Shown: in pieces, positions 36,301 through 42,985 of the stretch | Layout of the letters: each line of letters opens with the position of its first letter | How positions within the stretch are numbered: position 1 is the stretch's first letter | Assembly: GCF_000636015.1 (NCBI RefSeq) | Contig: NZ_JFZJ01000016.1 | Coordinates: forward strand, 1-42,985 | Length of the DNA stretch: 42,985 bases | Direction of reading: 5' to 3' | Source: Rhodomicrobium udaipurense JA643 | GTDB lineage: Bacteria > Pseudomonadota > Alphaproteobacteria > Rhizobiales > Rhodomicrobiaceae | Program-made: the position numbers and the translations under genes | Notes under the pieces: generated by a model | Told to the model about the DNA's origin: nothing | Seen by the model: the letters and a program-made list of their open reading frames with translations, nothing else | Databases searched by the model: none

Positions 36301-36474
36301 CTGGAAGTCCGGGTCTTCCTTCTGGCCGAGATGCAAGAGGGCGTAGATCCCCGTTGCGAGGATGAGTACCAGGAGAAAGCGCGTCAGGCTGCCGTGGCGG
36401 ATCGCCCATGAAGAAAGGTTGAAGCCGCCGTCGTCTTTGTGCTCCGAAGAAGCATGCGGGTTGGAAGGTTCCAT
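33301..36474 (-). CDS. RND efflux pump inner-membrane permease
   Basis: A 1057-residue HAE1/AcrB-like proton-driven exporter. Twelve helices in two halves are visible, starting HGSLTRFLLVLILATGIYAL, with the proton-relay Asp pair in GLLVDDAMIAVEMMERKL in TM4, two large periplasmic loops (FRTMVVQVEWPGASVHEMQE, VEWRRNRLPTITVRGQVPDD), and the second half with LAGIIMRNTVILVDQI. It pairs with the adaptor encoded just upstream. The ATG at 36474 is preferred; a TTG overlapping the adaptor stop (TTGA at 36498) is also open. No outer-membrane channel gene is next to it, so it may use a shared TolC-like protein. Substrate unknown. Confidence 0.93.
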   Translation of the reverse strand: MEPSNPHASSEHKDDGGFNLSSWAIRHGSLTRFLLVLILATGIYALLHLGQKEDPDFQFRTMVVQVEWPGASVHEMQEQVVDKIETKLQETPQLDYIQSYTHPGSAVVFVNLRGEARGREIPDAFYQVRKKIGDIRQTMPAGVVGPFFNDEFGDTYLALYAIEGKGFTYPELRDFAKTARDILLRVRGVGKVDLLGVQPEKVYIEIPSRVLAERNITVQDIKAALDGQNSQAPAGSVQTSERAVRLDVQGSILTVDEIRELRLRAGTQTVRLGDIAEIKRGLEDPPVARTRHDGNEAVVLGVVMANGFNVVEVGKTLETALAQIYNELPVGVTFTKISDQPAVVTKAIGEFLKALGEALLIVLAVSLFALGWRAGVVVALTIPLVLAATFLAMFIIGIDLQRISLGALIIALGLLVDDAMIAVEMMERKLDEGFDKVRAASFAYTSTAFPMLTGTLITTAGFIPVGFAASTSGEYVNSLFWVVGLSLVISWLAAVYFTPYIGHTMLRHRPVENPEHHDVYDTPIYRRLRAAIAWCILHRKKVVAITVATFILAIVGFAFVPKSFFPGSDRPEILVDLWLPEGSSFAETDAAAKKLEQKLVADPDVATFTAFVGEGAPRFFLPLDQQLRTKNFAQFLVLPKNAEGTVMRDAVIHRTRAVLSAEFPNVRFKVEPLALGPPVGWAIQLRVQGPDRAQVRRIADEVAKTAAANPNVFNVHDNWLELAPTLQLDIDQDRARAIGVTSNAVRQTLQTVLSGSTLTEFREKDQTIGVVLREPDRTRGLLTAVENAYVKTASGAAVPVSQVAKARLVFEPGVEWRRNRLPTITVRGQVPDDVQSVDVVSAIYKELAPLRASLPLGYQIEMQGGIEESGKGQASIAAKVPILVIAILVLLMVQLQSFSHTMLVLVTAPLGIIGASFALVVTQMPFGFVAILGVIALAGIIMRNTVILVDQIQQDLASGIDTYNAIVGSAVRRFRPIMLTATAAVLALIPLAESSFWGPMAAAMMGGILAATALTMTFLPALYALVFRVEVPSAERRTECPTQENGGVQPELAKAGQ

Positions 36475-36494
36475 GTCGCCGTCTCGATGTCTGT

Positions 36495-37652
36495 TCAATA
36501 GGTTCGCGAGCCGCGGGCGGCGACCGTTGGGGAGAAGTCGGGCGAAAGACGCACTTTCATGCCGTCCGTCAGGAACTGGATGCCGCCGCTGACCACGATC
36601 TCGCCGGGAACGAGGCCGGATTTGATGCGCACGCCATCCTCTGCCACACCACCGAGTGTAACTTCGCGGCGCTTCACCATTTCGCGCTCCTTGTCCGCGA
36701 CGTAGACGACCGGCTTGCCGCCATCCTCGGTGAGGGCGGTCAGCGGCACGACGACGGGCGGCGTTGCCTCCTGAACGCGGAATGCGACGGATGTCGTCAT
36801 GCCGAGGCGCATTTCCGGCGTCGGCCGCGTGATGGTCACGCGAACGGCGTAGGTGCGCGAAGCCGTATCCGCGGCGCTGGCGATCTCGCGAATTTTGCCG
36901 TCGCTGCTCACGTCCGGCGCGGCCCAGAGCGCGATGCGGGCATTTTCGCCGACGCTGAGTCGCGCAATCTCGTTCTCCGGCACGGCGGCCGTAACCTCGA
37001 TGGAGTCCGCGAGCGCGAGAGAAATCACCGCCTGCCCCGCGCTCACCACCTGTCCCGGCTCGGCGCGCACCGCTGTCACGACGCCGTCCTTGTCGGCGAC
37101 GAGAAGTGCATAGCTTGTTGCGTTCGCGGCCTGATCGAACTGATCCTTCGCGGAGGTGTAGGCCGCCGTTGCGGCATCGTATTCCAGCTTCCGCTGATCG
37201 TAGACCGCCTTCGCGATGAAGCCTTTCGGCAGGAGATAGGCGGCGCGGTCGAAGGCGTCCTTCGCGACGTCCACCCGAGCTTTAGCGCTTTGAACGCTGG
37301 CACGCGCGCTGTTTTCCGCGAGCTTCAGGTCTATTTCGTCGAGGCGCGCAATCTTCTGGCCCGCTTTCATCTGGTCGCCGACATTCACAAAGCGCTCGAC
37401 GATTTTGCCCGCCACGCGGAAGCCGAGCTGGCTTTCGATGCGCGGCGCGATCACGCCGGAATAGGTGAGGGTGCGCTCGGCGGATGGCGTTTGAACCACG
37501 AAAGTCTTCACCGGGCGAACGGGTTGCGCCGCCTCCTCTTTGTCGCCGCATGCCGCGAGCGCGAGCGGCACGAGGATAACGGCCATGACACCGCAGACGC
37601 GGCGGCGGGTGATAGATGACACATTTTCATAATCGTCATTCGAGAACAACAT
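36495..37652 (-). CDS. RND efflux periplasmic adaptor, lipoprotein
   Basis: A 385-residue membrane-fusion protein. The signal ends in a lipobox LALAAC near residue 35, so it should be lipid-anchored. Then come the lipoyl/barrel-sandwich parts (GVIAPRIESQLGFRVAGKIV, VNVGDQMKAGQKIARLDEID), a helical hairpin (RASVQSAKARVDVAKDAFDR), the second lipoyl half (DGVVTAVRAEPGQVVSAGQ) and beta-barrel with a C-terminal domain (GEIVVSGGIQFLTDGMKV). It links the RND pump to the outer-membrane channel. It lies 26 nt after tetR and 20 nt before the pump on the same strand. Confidence 0.93.
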   Translation of the reverse strand: MLFSNDDYENVSSITRRRVCGVMAVILVPLALAACGDKEEAAQPVRPVKTFVVQTPSAERTLTYSGVIAPRIESQLGFRVAGKIVERFVNVGDQMKAGQKIARLDEIDLKLAENSARASVQSAKARVDVAKDAFDRAAYLLPKGFIAKAVYDQRKLEYDAATAAYTSAKDQFDQAANATSYALLVADKDGVVTAVRAEPGQVVSAGQAVISLALADSIEVTAAVPENEIARLSVGENARIALWAAPDVSSDGKIREIASAADTASRTYAVRVTITRPTPEMRLGMTTSVAFRVQEATPPVVVPLTALTEDGGKPVVYVADKEREMVKRREVTLGGVAEDGVRIKSGLVPGEIVVSGGIQFLTDGMKVRLSPDFSPTVAARGSRTY

Positions 37653-37678
37653 AGGTCCAGCCTTTCCTGCTTATTCGC

Positions 37679-38272
37679 CTAAGCCCTCAGGGCTGTCAGG
37701 ACGAACGCGGCCATATCCGAGGCCGAGGGTGTCCTTGGGTTTGATCCGAATTGCGCGACGACAACCGGGTGCGAACAGACGATGATGGCCCCGACAACGC
37801 GTCTTGCCGCCAGCTCGGGGTCTTGCGCCCGAAATTCGCCCGACGCAATGCCGCTCGCGATGATTTCGGCGACCATCTCGTCGATAAAGCGAAGATGCGG
37901 CTCGATCACATCCCACTGCTGTTCCATGGCGACCACGACCATGTCGTGGACTTTCCTGTCGTTTATGAGCGTGTTGCGCGTGTGAGCTGAAAGATGCTCG
38001 ATAAACAGCGTAAGGCGTTCGCTTGCCGCACCGCGACCGCTGGCGATCTCGCGAAGGCCGGCCTGCAACTTCGCGATGATTCGTGCGCAGATCGCCTCAT
38101 TGATCTCGGCCTTGGACCCGAAGTACCGGTAAACGTTCGCGGGCGACATGCCGCATGCATCGGCGATGTCGGCGACCGTCGTCTTCAGATAGCCGAAATG
38201 TCGAAAGAGACGCTCGGCCTCGCTCAGAATGCGATCGCGCGTCGTTTCAGCGGTTGAGGCTTGCGCTGCCAT
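37679..38272 (-). CDS. TetR-family repressor of the efflux operon
   Basis: A 197-residue regulator. The N-terminal helix-turn-helix is typical: TRDRILSEAERLFRHFGYLK, then TTVADIADACGMSPANVYRYF with GSKAEINEAI. The C-terminal ligand domain ends RVVGAIIVCSHPVVVAQFG. The start at 38272 has AAGG close upstream; the ATG at 38314 would lie inside the 34-bp inverted repeat, so it is unlikely. tetR is the first gene of the operon tetR-adaptor-pump, which fits autoregulation. Confidence 0.92.
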   Translation of the reverse strand: MAAQASTAETTRDRILSEAERLFRHFGYLKTTVADIADACGMSPANVYRYFGSKAEINEAICARIIAKLQAGLREIASGRGAASERLTLFIEHLSAHTRNTLINDRKVHDMVVVAMEQQWDVIEPHLRFIDEMVAEIIASGIASGEFRAQDPELAARRVVGAIIVCSHPVVVAQFGSNPRTPSASDMAAFVLTALRA

Positions 38273-38292
38273 GACCTTTTTACTCTGCGCCT

Positions 38293-38326
38293 GATTAGTG
38301 ATGAAAAATGACATTCATCACTAATC
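38293..38326. promoter_or_regulatory. Operator-like inverted repeat upstream of tetR
   Basis: GATTAGTGATGAA and TTCATCACTAATC are perfect 13-bp arms around an 8-nt spacer. Size and symmetry fit a TetR-family operator, placed 20 nt before the tetR start. Confidence 0.75.
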
Positions 38327-38424
38327 GAGAATTCCGCAGATGGCAATGTTGTTCCGAGCGTGGGCCGATTTTTGGGATAAGTCTCGACCCGTTCTGCTGC
38401 TCACCCTGTCGAAAAATCGCCTTG

Positions 38425-38790
38425 TCAGCGTTTTTTCGCGGGCTGCAATGTTTGAGCCGCCGACACCGCGCCTGACGGCTTCGGGCGAACCATGGCGATG
38501 GAGACGCCGTCGAGCAACCATCGCCCATCGAGTTGCACGAAGATCAGGTCGAAATGCACCTGCTCGGGCGCCGATGAGAAAAGTCCGGTGAGACGAAGAA
38601 AACCATTCTCGTTCAAAACGGGGCGCCCAGAAAGCTTGGGCTCAAGAAAGACGACCGGAGAGAGATCGAGCTCACGCTGGCGCAAGGATGCGAAGAGTTC
38701 CGATAAACGGGACAGATTATTCGCGCGCTGAAAGCTCGGCGTACTCATGTCGCGAAGCACAGAATAGAACGCCGTTATCGCTGCCCGAAC
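38425..38790 (-). pseudogene. Truncated gene of unknown function (C-terminal part)
   Basis: The frame reads coherently from about AITAFYSVLRDMSTPSFQR through LSELFASLRQRELDLSPVVF, LSGRPVLNENGFLRLTGLF and VHFDLIFVQLDGRWLLDGVS to a Lys/Arg end. An ATG at 38748 could open 107 residues but has no ribosome site, and the similarity-like sequence continues upstream of it. Further upstream the DNA switches to a different gene in another phase. I read this as a gene that lost its 5' end, including any signal peptide. Family not recognised. Confidence 0.45.
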
Positions 38791-39179
38791 CGCTTCCGAT
38801 GATCGTATTGGCGCTGACCGTAGCAGTTCCCGAACCAACCGTGCCGACGCCATTCCCCGACGCGTTGCCGCTACCGAGAACAAAGTTGTCCGAGACAACA
38901 GCGTCACCGGTCGTCGCGCCGATCCCGTTGCCGGACAGCGAGTCACCGCCAAAGGCGACGGTGTTGTCGGTAATGATCGCCGAGCCTCCGGAAGCACCCT
39001 GACCGTTGAGGGCACCGTTCCTGTCGCCGAGGAACGTGTTATTCGACAGCGTGGCCGTACCGTTGCCGTATACCACGCCTGTGACAGTGCCGCTCCCGGC
39101 GCCTGCTTCTTCGTCGATTACGAAGTTGTTCGTCAGTACGGCATAACCCGTGCCACCAATATCGCCTTGACCGTTGTAT
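38717..39179 (-). pseudogene. Beta-helix repeat fragment of a surface-type protein
   Basis: The frame, open without a start from 39179, has about five repeats of 25 residues with the pattern A-x-[LIV]-[ST]-x-N-x-x-[LIV]-G followed by Gly/Ser/Asn-rich turns, for example TATLSNNTFLGD, AIITDNTVAFGG, AVVSDNFVLGSG and TATVSANTIIGSG. This is the style of parallel beta-helix passengers of adhesins or autotransporters. A stop at 39180-39182 blocks the upstream side. The 3' side runs after SDNG into sequence that belongs to the overlapping truncated gene. It has neither signal peptide nor anchor and is a fragment. Confidence 0.6.
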
Positions 39180-39221
39180 CAACAGGTACCTTTGCAGCCT
39201 GTGGATACAGTCCGAAAACGC

Positions 39222-39247
39222 AAAAAGCCCCGCCGAAGCGGGGCTTT
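39222..39247 (-). terminator. Terminator of the DUF992 gene
   Basis: AAAGCCCCGC, loop, GCGGGGCTTT with a run of five T on the minus strand, 61 nt past the stop. Confidence 0.85.
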
Positions 39248-39307
39248 CGAGAACGCCGACCTTAGCGGCCAGCGTCGGCGGTTGCCGCCGATCCTTGGGC
39301 TTTGCGA

Positions 39308-39763
39308 TTAACGCAGTTGCAGGCGAGCCGCGCCCGCGCCGATGGCGAGGCCGGTTTGCGCCTTTACGCTGACGGGCTGAAGCGAAACAGTGCGGCTGCT
39401 GCCGCCGACGAGCACGTTCGCGCCCGCGCCGATGCCCACCGAGACGTCAGCCGATGCGCCAACATAGTCGCCGCGCAGCGCGTGGCGGCGCAGGCTCGTC
39501 GGGGCATAGACAGCCCACACGAGAACCGCCTTGTCGCGGATGCCGACATCGGGCCCGATCCGGTCGATCTTCGCGACGTAGTTTTCACGATGGCCGTATG
39601 CGCTGGTGAAAACGCAACGCGCTTCCTGCGAGGAGCCGACGAAGACGCCCTGCGAAGGCGCCGTGAAGCAGCGAAGCACACCGGCGCGCACACCGGCGTC
39701 GGCAGCCGTGGTCATTCCGAGCGCGATTGCTGCGCCCGAAAATAAAGTTACAAGCTTATTCAT
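39308..39763 (-). CDS. DUF992 secreted protein
   Basis: A 151-residue protein with a signal peptide (LVTLFSGAAIALGMTTAADA). The DUF992 pattern follows: AGVLRCFTAPSQG, FVGSSQEARCVF, RENYVAKIDRIGPDVGI, VLVWAVYAPTSL, LRGDYVGASADVSVGIGAGA and LQPVSVKAQTGL. The family is common in Hyphomicrobiales, small, beta-rich and exported; its function is not known. Two cysteines in the first third may form a disulfide. GGAGGGAG lies about 9 nt before the ATG. Confidence 0.88.
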   Translation of the reverse strand: MNKLVTLFSGAAIALGMTTAADAGVRAGVLRCFTAPSQGVFVGSSQEARCVFTSAYGHRENYVAKIDRIGPDVGIRDKAVLVWAVYAPTSLRRHALRGDYVGASADVSVGIGAGANVLVGGSSRTVSLQPVSVKAQTGLAIGAGAARLQLR

Positions 39764-39954
39764 AGATATTCTCCCTCCATATTCGGTACCCCATCTTCAA
39801 ACTCCAGCTATGCGGCGAAGTTCCGGCAAAGCGATGACGGGGCCGAATCGGACTAAATGACAGGAACGACATAAAAGCTGCTATTTGAGTCGCAGCACTG
39901 TGGTCCACAACAAAGTTGTAGCAGAATATTTCTGGTTGCTATATTTTAGTTACA

Positions 39955-40998
39955 CTATCTAAGGTGGTAGTCGCCGATGCGTGCAAGGAACGTCCGCCGC
40001 AGAACCTGCGCCACCCGGTCCATCTCGCGGAGCGGTTCGTAAGACCAGTTTTCGATGCGGCCATCGAACATCCGAACGCGCCCGCTCTCTTCGAGCCGTC
40101 GCACGAACTCCCCGAACTTGTTGCGGCCGTCCTCGCGCCCGCGCCTGAACGGCAGGCTGGCGATATGGACGGGCTTCCCCGTGCTTGCCGCCTCGGTGAT
40201 CATGTTGATGGAATCGCACGTCACCACGAAAGCGTCCGCGTGCGCCAGCATGCCGAGATAGGGGTTCACGCCGTGCTGGCCGTCATAGATATACGCGCCG
40301 GTGCCCACCAGGGCTTCGGCGAGCGCCGCCATATTGGCCTCGCCGGTGCGGCGCGACCCGCTGACGAGAAGCCCGAAGCCTTGCCCGGCAACTGCGGCGA
40401 GCTGCGCGCCCAGCGCGCGCATGTCCTCCGGGCGCAGGTCGTAGCGGGAATTCACGCCGCCGATCAGCACCGCCACGCGAGGGCGCGGGATCGCTGCGAA
40501 CGCGTCCTCCCAGCGGGGCGCCTCGGCCGCGAGCCGCTGCTGGGTCATGATGTGCAGCGAGCCGTCCATCGTGACGATATTGTCGCCGGTCACGCCGTCA
40601 TGCCACGGCACCACGATGCGGTCGAATGCGCCGCGCCGGACGACAGGGTCCTGGATCTGCACCGTGAAGGTGTGCCCCTTGCTCGCCTCGCGCAGATATA
40701 TAAGAGGCAGCGCGCCGGGGCGTCCGGTCGCGATTGCGATGTCGGGCCACGGTGCTTCGAGCGATGCGCCGCTGCTGCTGAAGGCAAAGCGCTTGAACGC
40801 AGTGACGTACGGGCTTGCGATGCGCCACGGCTTGCGCAACACGACGCGCTTCAGCACCGGCTGAAGCCCCATCGCTTCCGCGAGGCCGAGCGACTGATTT
40901 TCGAGACCGGGGCGCCCGTCGCCTATAACCCAGCAGCTTGGCAGCGGATGCGGCCAGGAAAGGCTGGCTTCGGCGGTTGGGGCGGTGGTTTCGTCCAT
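39955..40998 (-). CDS. ELM1-family (DUF1022) glycosyltransferase-like protein
   Basis: A 347-residue cytosolic protein of the bacterial family named after plant ELM1. Signatures are CWVIGDGRPGLENQSLGLAE, PDIAIATGRPGALPLIYL, VQIQDPVVRRGAFDRIVVP, VAVLIGGVNSRYDL, GFGLLVSGSRRTGE, and DAFVVTCDSINMITEAASTG with KPVHIASLP. The two-lobed pattern and the C-terminal nucleotide-sugar-like site suggest a GT-B glycosyltransferase, perhaps for the cell envelope. The two plus-strand glycosyltransferase genes start about 285 nt away, which supports that reading. The exact donor and acceptor are unknown. Confidence 0.8.
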   Translation of the reverse strand: MDETTAPTAEASLSWPHPLPSCWVIGDGRPGLENQSLGLAEAMGLQPVLKRVVLRKPWRIASPYVTAFKRFAFSSSGASLEAPWPDIAIATGRPGALPLIYLREASKGHTFTVQIQDPVVRRGAFDRIVVPWHDGVTGDNIVTMDGSLHIMTQQRLAAEAPRWEDAFAAIPRPRVAVLIGGVNSRYDLRPEDMRALGAQLAAVAGQGFGLLVSGSRRTGEANMAALAEALVGTGAYIYDGQHGVNPYLGMLAHADAFVVTCDSINMITEAASTGKPVHIASLPFRRGREDGRNKFGEFVRRLEESGRVRMFDGRIENWSYEPLREMDRVAQVLRRTFLARIGDYHLR

Positions 40999-41282
40999 GG
41001 CATTTGCTCGCTACGTTGGCGCTTCGCCCGCAACGGCCTCCGTGTGGCTCGACCCGCACAAGGGATCGGCGACACCCGGAAAGCGCGCCGACGCTCTAGC
41101 ACGCACGGTCCGCGGCGTAAACGGGTAGGCAATCGCAGGCTGTCCAACCCGACGCAAGGTCGGCTTCGTATAGCCGTAACCGACAAGCCGCGCCTTCGCC
41201 TGAGGCGCGGGCCGTGCAATTGGAGTTGATGCACCGCGCCGTCTCGGCTATCGAGCGCGGGAGCAAGAGTGGAGTTGTGCCG

Positions 41283-42869
41283 ATGGTTTCGGTCGGGGAA
41301 GCGGCGTTTCGCGAGAAGGCAAACCCTTCGTCGCAGCCCCTTGGCGGAAACGTGGCGGGCGGGAACCTCGCGCTCACGCTCGGCCTGATCGCCGTTGCAG
41401 GCCTGCTCATTGCGCGCTTCGTCCTCGCCGCCACCACCGAACTCGCGGAAGACGAAGCCTATTACTGGATGTGGTCGAGGCATCTGGCCGCCGGATATTA
41501 CGACCACCCCGCAATGATCGCATGGTGGATCCGCGCGGGCACAGAGATCTTCGGCGATACGGCTTTCGGCGTGCGCTTCGTCGGTCTCCTGAGCACGGTC
41601 GCCGGATCATACCTTCTATGGCGCGCGAGCCTCGCCTTGTTCGCCGACCGCGCGGCGGCGATTCTCGCCCTCGTGTGGATGAACGCGACCATCCTTTCCG
41701 CCGCCGCCGGTATCGTCGCGACGCCCGACACGCCGCTCGCCTTCTTCGCGACCTGCGTGTTGTTCGCGCTCGCGAAGCTCGTCGAAACGGGGCGTGGCGC
41801 GTGGTGGCTTGCCATCGGCGCGGCGCTCGGCCTCGCCTTCATGAGCAAATACACCGCCGCCCTGATGCTGCCGGGCCTGTTCCTCTGGATGGTCGGCACG
41901 CGCGAAGGCCGCCGGTGGTTCCTGCGCCCCGAGCCCTATCTCGGCGGCGTGGTGGCGCTCGTCGCCATCGCCCCCGTCGTCTGGTGGAACTACGCGCATG
42001 ACTGGGCGTCCTTCGCGAAGCAGGCCGCGCACGGCGTCAAGGACAAGCCCGCCAACGCCATCGCAAGCATCGGTGAACTGCTCGGCGGACAGGCGGGCTT
42101 GGCGACGCCGCTCATCTTTCTCTTCTGCCTTTGGGGAAGTTTCTACGCGCTCGCACGCGGATTGCGGCGCGGCGATGCACGGTGGCTTCTGCTCGGCGGG
42201 ATCGCCACCCCGATGTGGGCGTTCTTCATCATCCACGCGGCGAGTCAGAAGATCCAGCCAAACTGGCCGGGGCTGGTATATCCTTTTGCGATCCTCGCGG
42301 CCGTGCATGGCGGGCTTGCGGTGTTGGGTCATCGCCGCGCGCCAGTGCTTCGCGTCGCCTTCATCGCCGCTCCGTTCGTTGGGGTGGCGTTTACGCTTGT
42401 GGCATTGCTCCAGCTCGGCACGGGCGCGATTCCCGTCGAGGGCAAGAAAGACCCGACGGCGCGCATGAAAGGCTGGGCGACGCTCGGCGCGGACATCGAC
42501 CGTCTTCGGCGCGAGCATGGCGCGGGCCTCGTGCTGACGGATCGTTATGCCATCACGGGCGAACTCGCCTTCTACGGCATGGGCGCCGATGGGGTGGCGC
42601 AGGTCAACGACCGCATCCGCTATGCGAATTTTCCGCCGCCCGATGAGGCCCGGCTGAAAGATGCGCCCGCGCTGCTGGTGCTCAAGGCGGGAGCGCAGGC
42701 CAAGGCTTCGCTGCCGTTCGATAGCGCTGTTCAAATAGGCACGGTCACGCGACCGGGCGGATTGCGGCCCCGCGACGCTTATGCTGTATTCCTTCTCAGC
42801 GGATATCGCGGCGGCCTCTTCGCCTGCAATCCGGCGACCAAACGGGGCGAGACATGCAGCCAGATGTGA
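41283..42869 (+). CDS. GT39/ArnT-like membrane glycosyltransferase
   Basis: A 528-residue polytopic enzyme. The catalytic first loop reads TTELAEDEAYYWMWSRHLAA, then YYDHPAMIAWWIRAGTEIFG; the paired acidic residues and YYDHP are typical of the PMT/ArnT clan that uses polyprenyl-phosphate sugars. About ten helices follow, e.g. LAIGAALGLAFMSKYTAALM and GGVVALVAIAPVVWWNYA. It should transfer a sugar to lipid A or another envelope glycan on the periplasmic side. The start at 41283 has GGAG 9 nt upstream; the frame opens 23 codons earlier. Its end overlaps the GT2 start by 16 nt, so the two are coupled. Confidence 0.88.
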   Translation: MVSVGEAAFREKANPSSQPLGGNVAGGNLALTLGLIAVAGLLIARFVLAATTELAEDEAYYWMWSRHLAAGYYDHPAMIAWWIRAGTEIFGDTAFGVRFVGLLSTVAGSYLLWRASLALFADRAAAILALVWMNATILSAAAGIVATPDTPLAFFATCVLFALAKLVETGRGAWWLAIGAALGLAFMSKYTAALMLPGLFLWMVGTREGRRWFLRPEPYLGGVVALVAIAPVVWWNYAHDWASFAKQAAHGVKDKPANAIASIGELLGGQAGLATPLIFLFCLWGSFYALARGLRRGDARWLLLGGIATPMWAFFIIHAASQKIQPNWPGLVYPFAILAAVHGGLAVLGHRRAPVLRVAFIAAPFVGVAFTLVALLQLGTGAIPVEGKKDPTARMKGWATLGADIDRLRREHGAGLVLTDRYAITGELAFYGMGADGVAQVNDRIRYANFPPPDEARLKDAPALLVLKAGAQAKASLPFDSAVQIGTVTRPGGLRPRDAYAVFLLSGYRGGLFACNPATKRGETCSQM

Positions 42870-42985
42870 CAGAAGCGCGGCGCATCGATGCCGCTCCCGC
42901 GATTGCCAAAGGGCCGGATCTCACCGTCATCGCGCCAACCTTCAACGAGCGTGAGAATATCGAGCCGCTGATTGAGAAGCTCGCC
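42854..42985 (+). CDS. GT2 polyprenyl-phosphate sugar transferase, 3' end cut by the window
   Basis: The first 44 codons are present. DLTVIAPTFNERENIEPLI is the N-terminal donor-binding motif of dolichol-phosphate mannosyltransferase-like GT2 enzymes. It overlaps the end of the ArnT-like gene by 16 nt. Such enzymes make the undecaprenyl-phosphate sugar that GT39-type enzymes use, so the pair is a functional unit. Confidence 0.85.
   Translation, partial: MQPDVTEARRIDAAPAIAKGPDLTVIAPTFNERENIEPLIEKLA

Overview
The window reads as chromosomal DNA of a GC-rich alphaproteobacterium of the Hyphomicrobiales type, possibly a Rhodomicrobium relative. This rests on the gene families (hemE-hemJ-rho, DUF992, DUF3175, ELM1-like glycosyltransferase, a prephenate dehydratase that carries an upstream kdsB scrap) and on codon usage. 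I could not run a search to confirm it. There is no rRNA, tRNA, CRISPR array, transposase or phage gene that I can see.

Layout. 1-3000: end of hemE, hemJ and rho; rho has a long C-rich leader. 3236-5272: an anti-sigma-like small protein, a protein made of five 22-residue repeats, a gene-poor stretch, and a secreted Cache-domain protein. 5343-17801: a carbohydrate block. On the minus strand are an SbmA/YddA-type ABC protein with a badly degenerate ATPase, a GH144-type beta-1,2-glucanase, a GH15 enzyme and a frameshifted GH94 1,2-beta-oligoglucan phosphorylase. Diverging from them on the plus strand are a GH3 beta-glucosidase and a divergent phosphoketolase-like TPP enzyme. 18108-20729: a possible 29-residue peptide gene behind a 16-bp palindrome, and an amylo-alpha-1,6-glucosidase. 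20883-24456: a small acidic protein, lon with hsp20 behind a heat-shock-like promoter, and DUF3175. 24754-27954: a glutamate/aspartate ABC importer (gltIJKL) with a terminator between gltI and gltJ. 28032-29378: a YegP-like 56-residue protein, a kdsB remnant and pheA. 29440-33010: an ECF sigma factor, a four-helix membrane protein and a NYN-LOTUS RNase-like protein. 33301-38326: a tetR-adaptor-RND efflux operon with a 34-bp operator-like inverted repeat. 38425-39763: two broken genes joined together (one a beta-helix repeat fragment) and a DUF992 protein. 39955-42985: an ELM1-family protein, a GT39-like membrane glycosyltransferase and the start of a GT2 polyprenyl-phosphate sugar transferase.

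How the genes work together. The glucan block is consistent with intracellular breakdown of beta-1,2-glucan: the GH144 endo-enzyme makes oligosaccharides, GH94 phosphorolyses them to glucose 1-phosphate, GH3 removes terminal glucose, and GH15 plus the debranching enzyme suggest parallel alpha-glucan turnover. None of these enzymes has a visible signal peptide. The GH94 gene needs a -1 shift near 6108 to give the full-length protein, so the pathway may be broken or the base call may be wrong. The most unusual items are the degenerate ABC ATPase, the five-repeat basic protein, the phosphoketolase-like enzyme, the kdsB scrap in front of pheA, the phased GTTAAC array with a perfect CtrA-type spacing, and the chimeric junction at about 38760.
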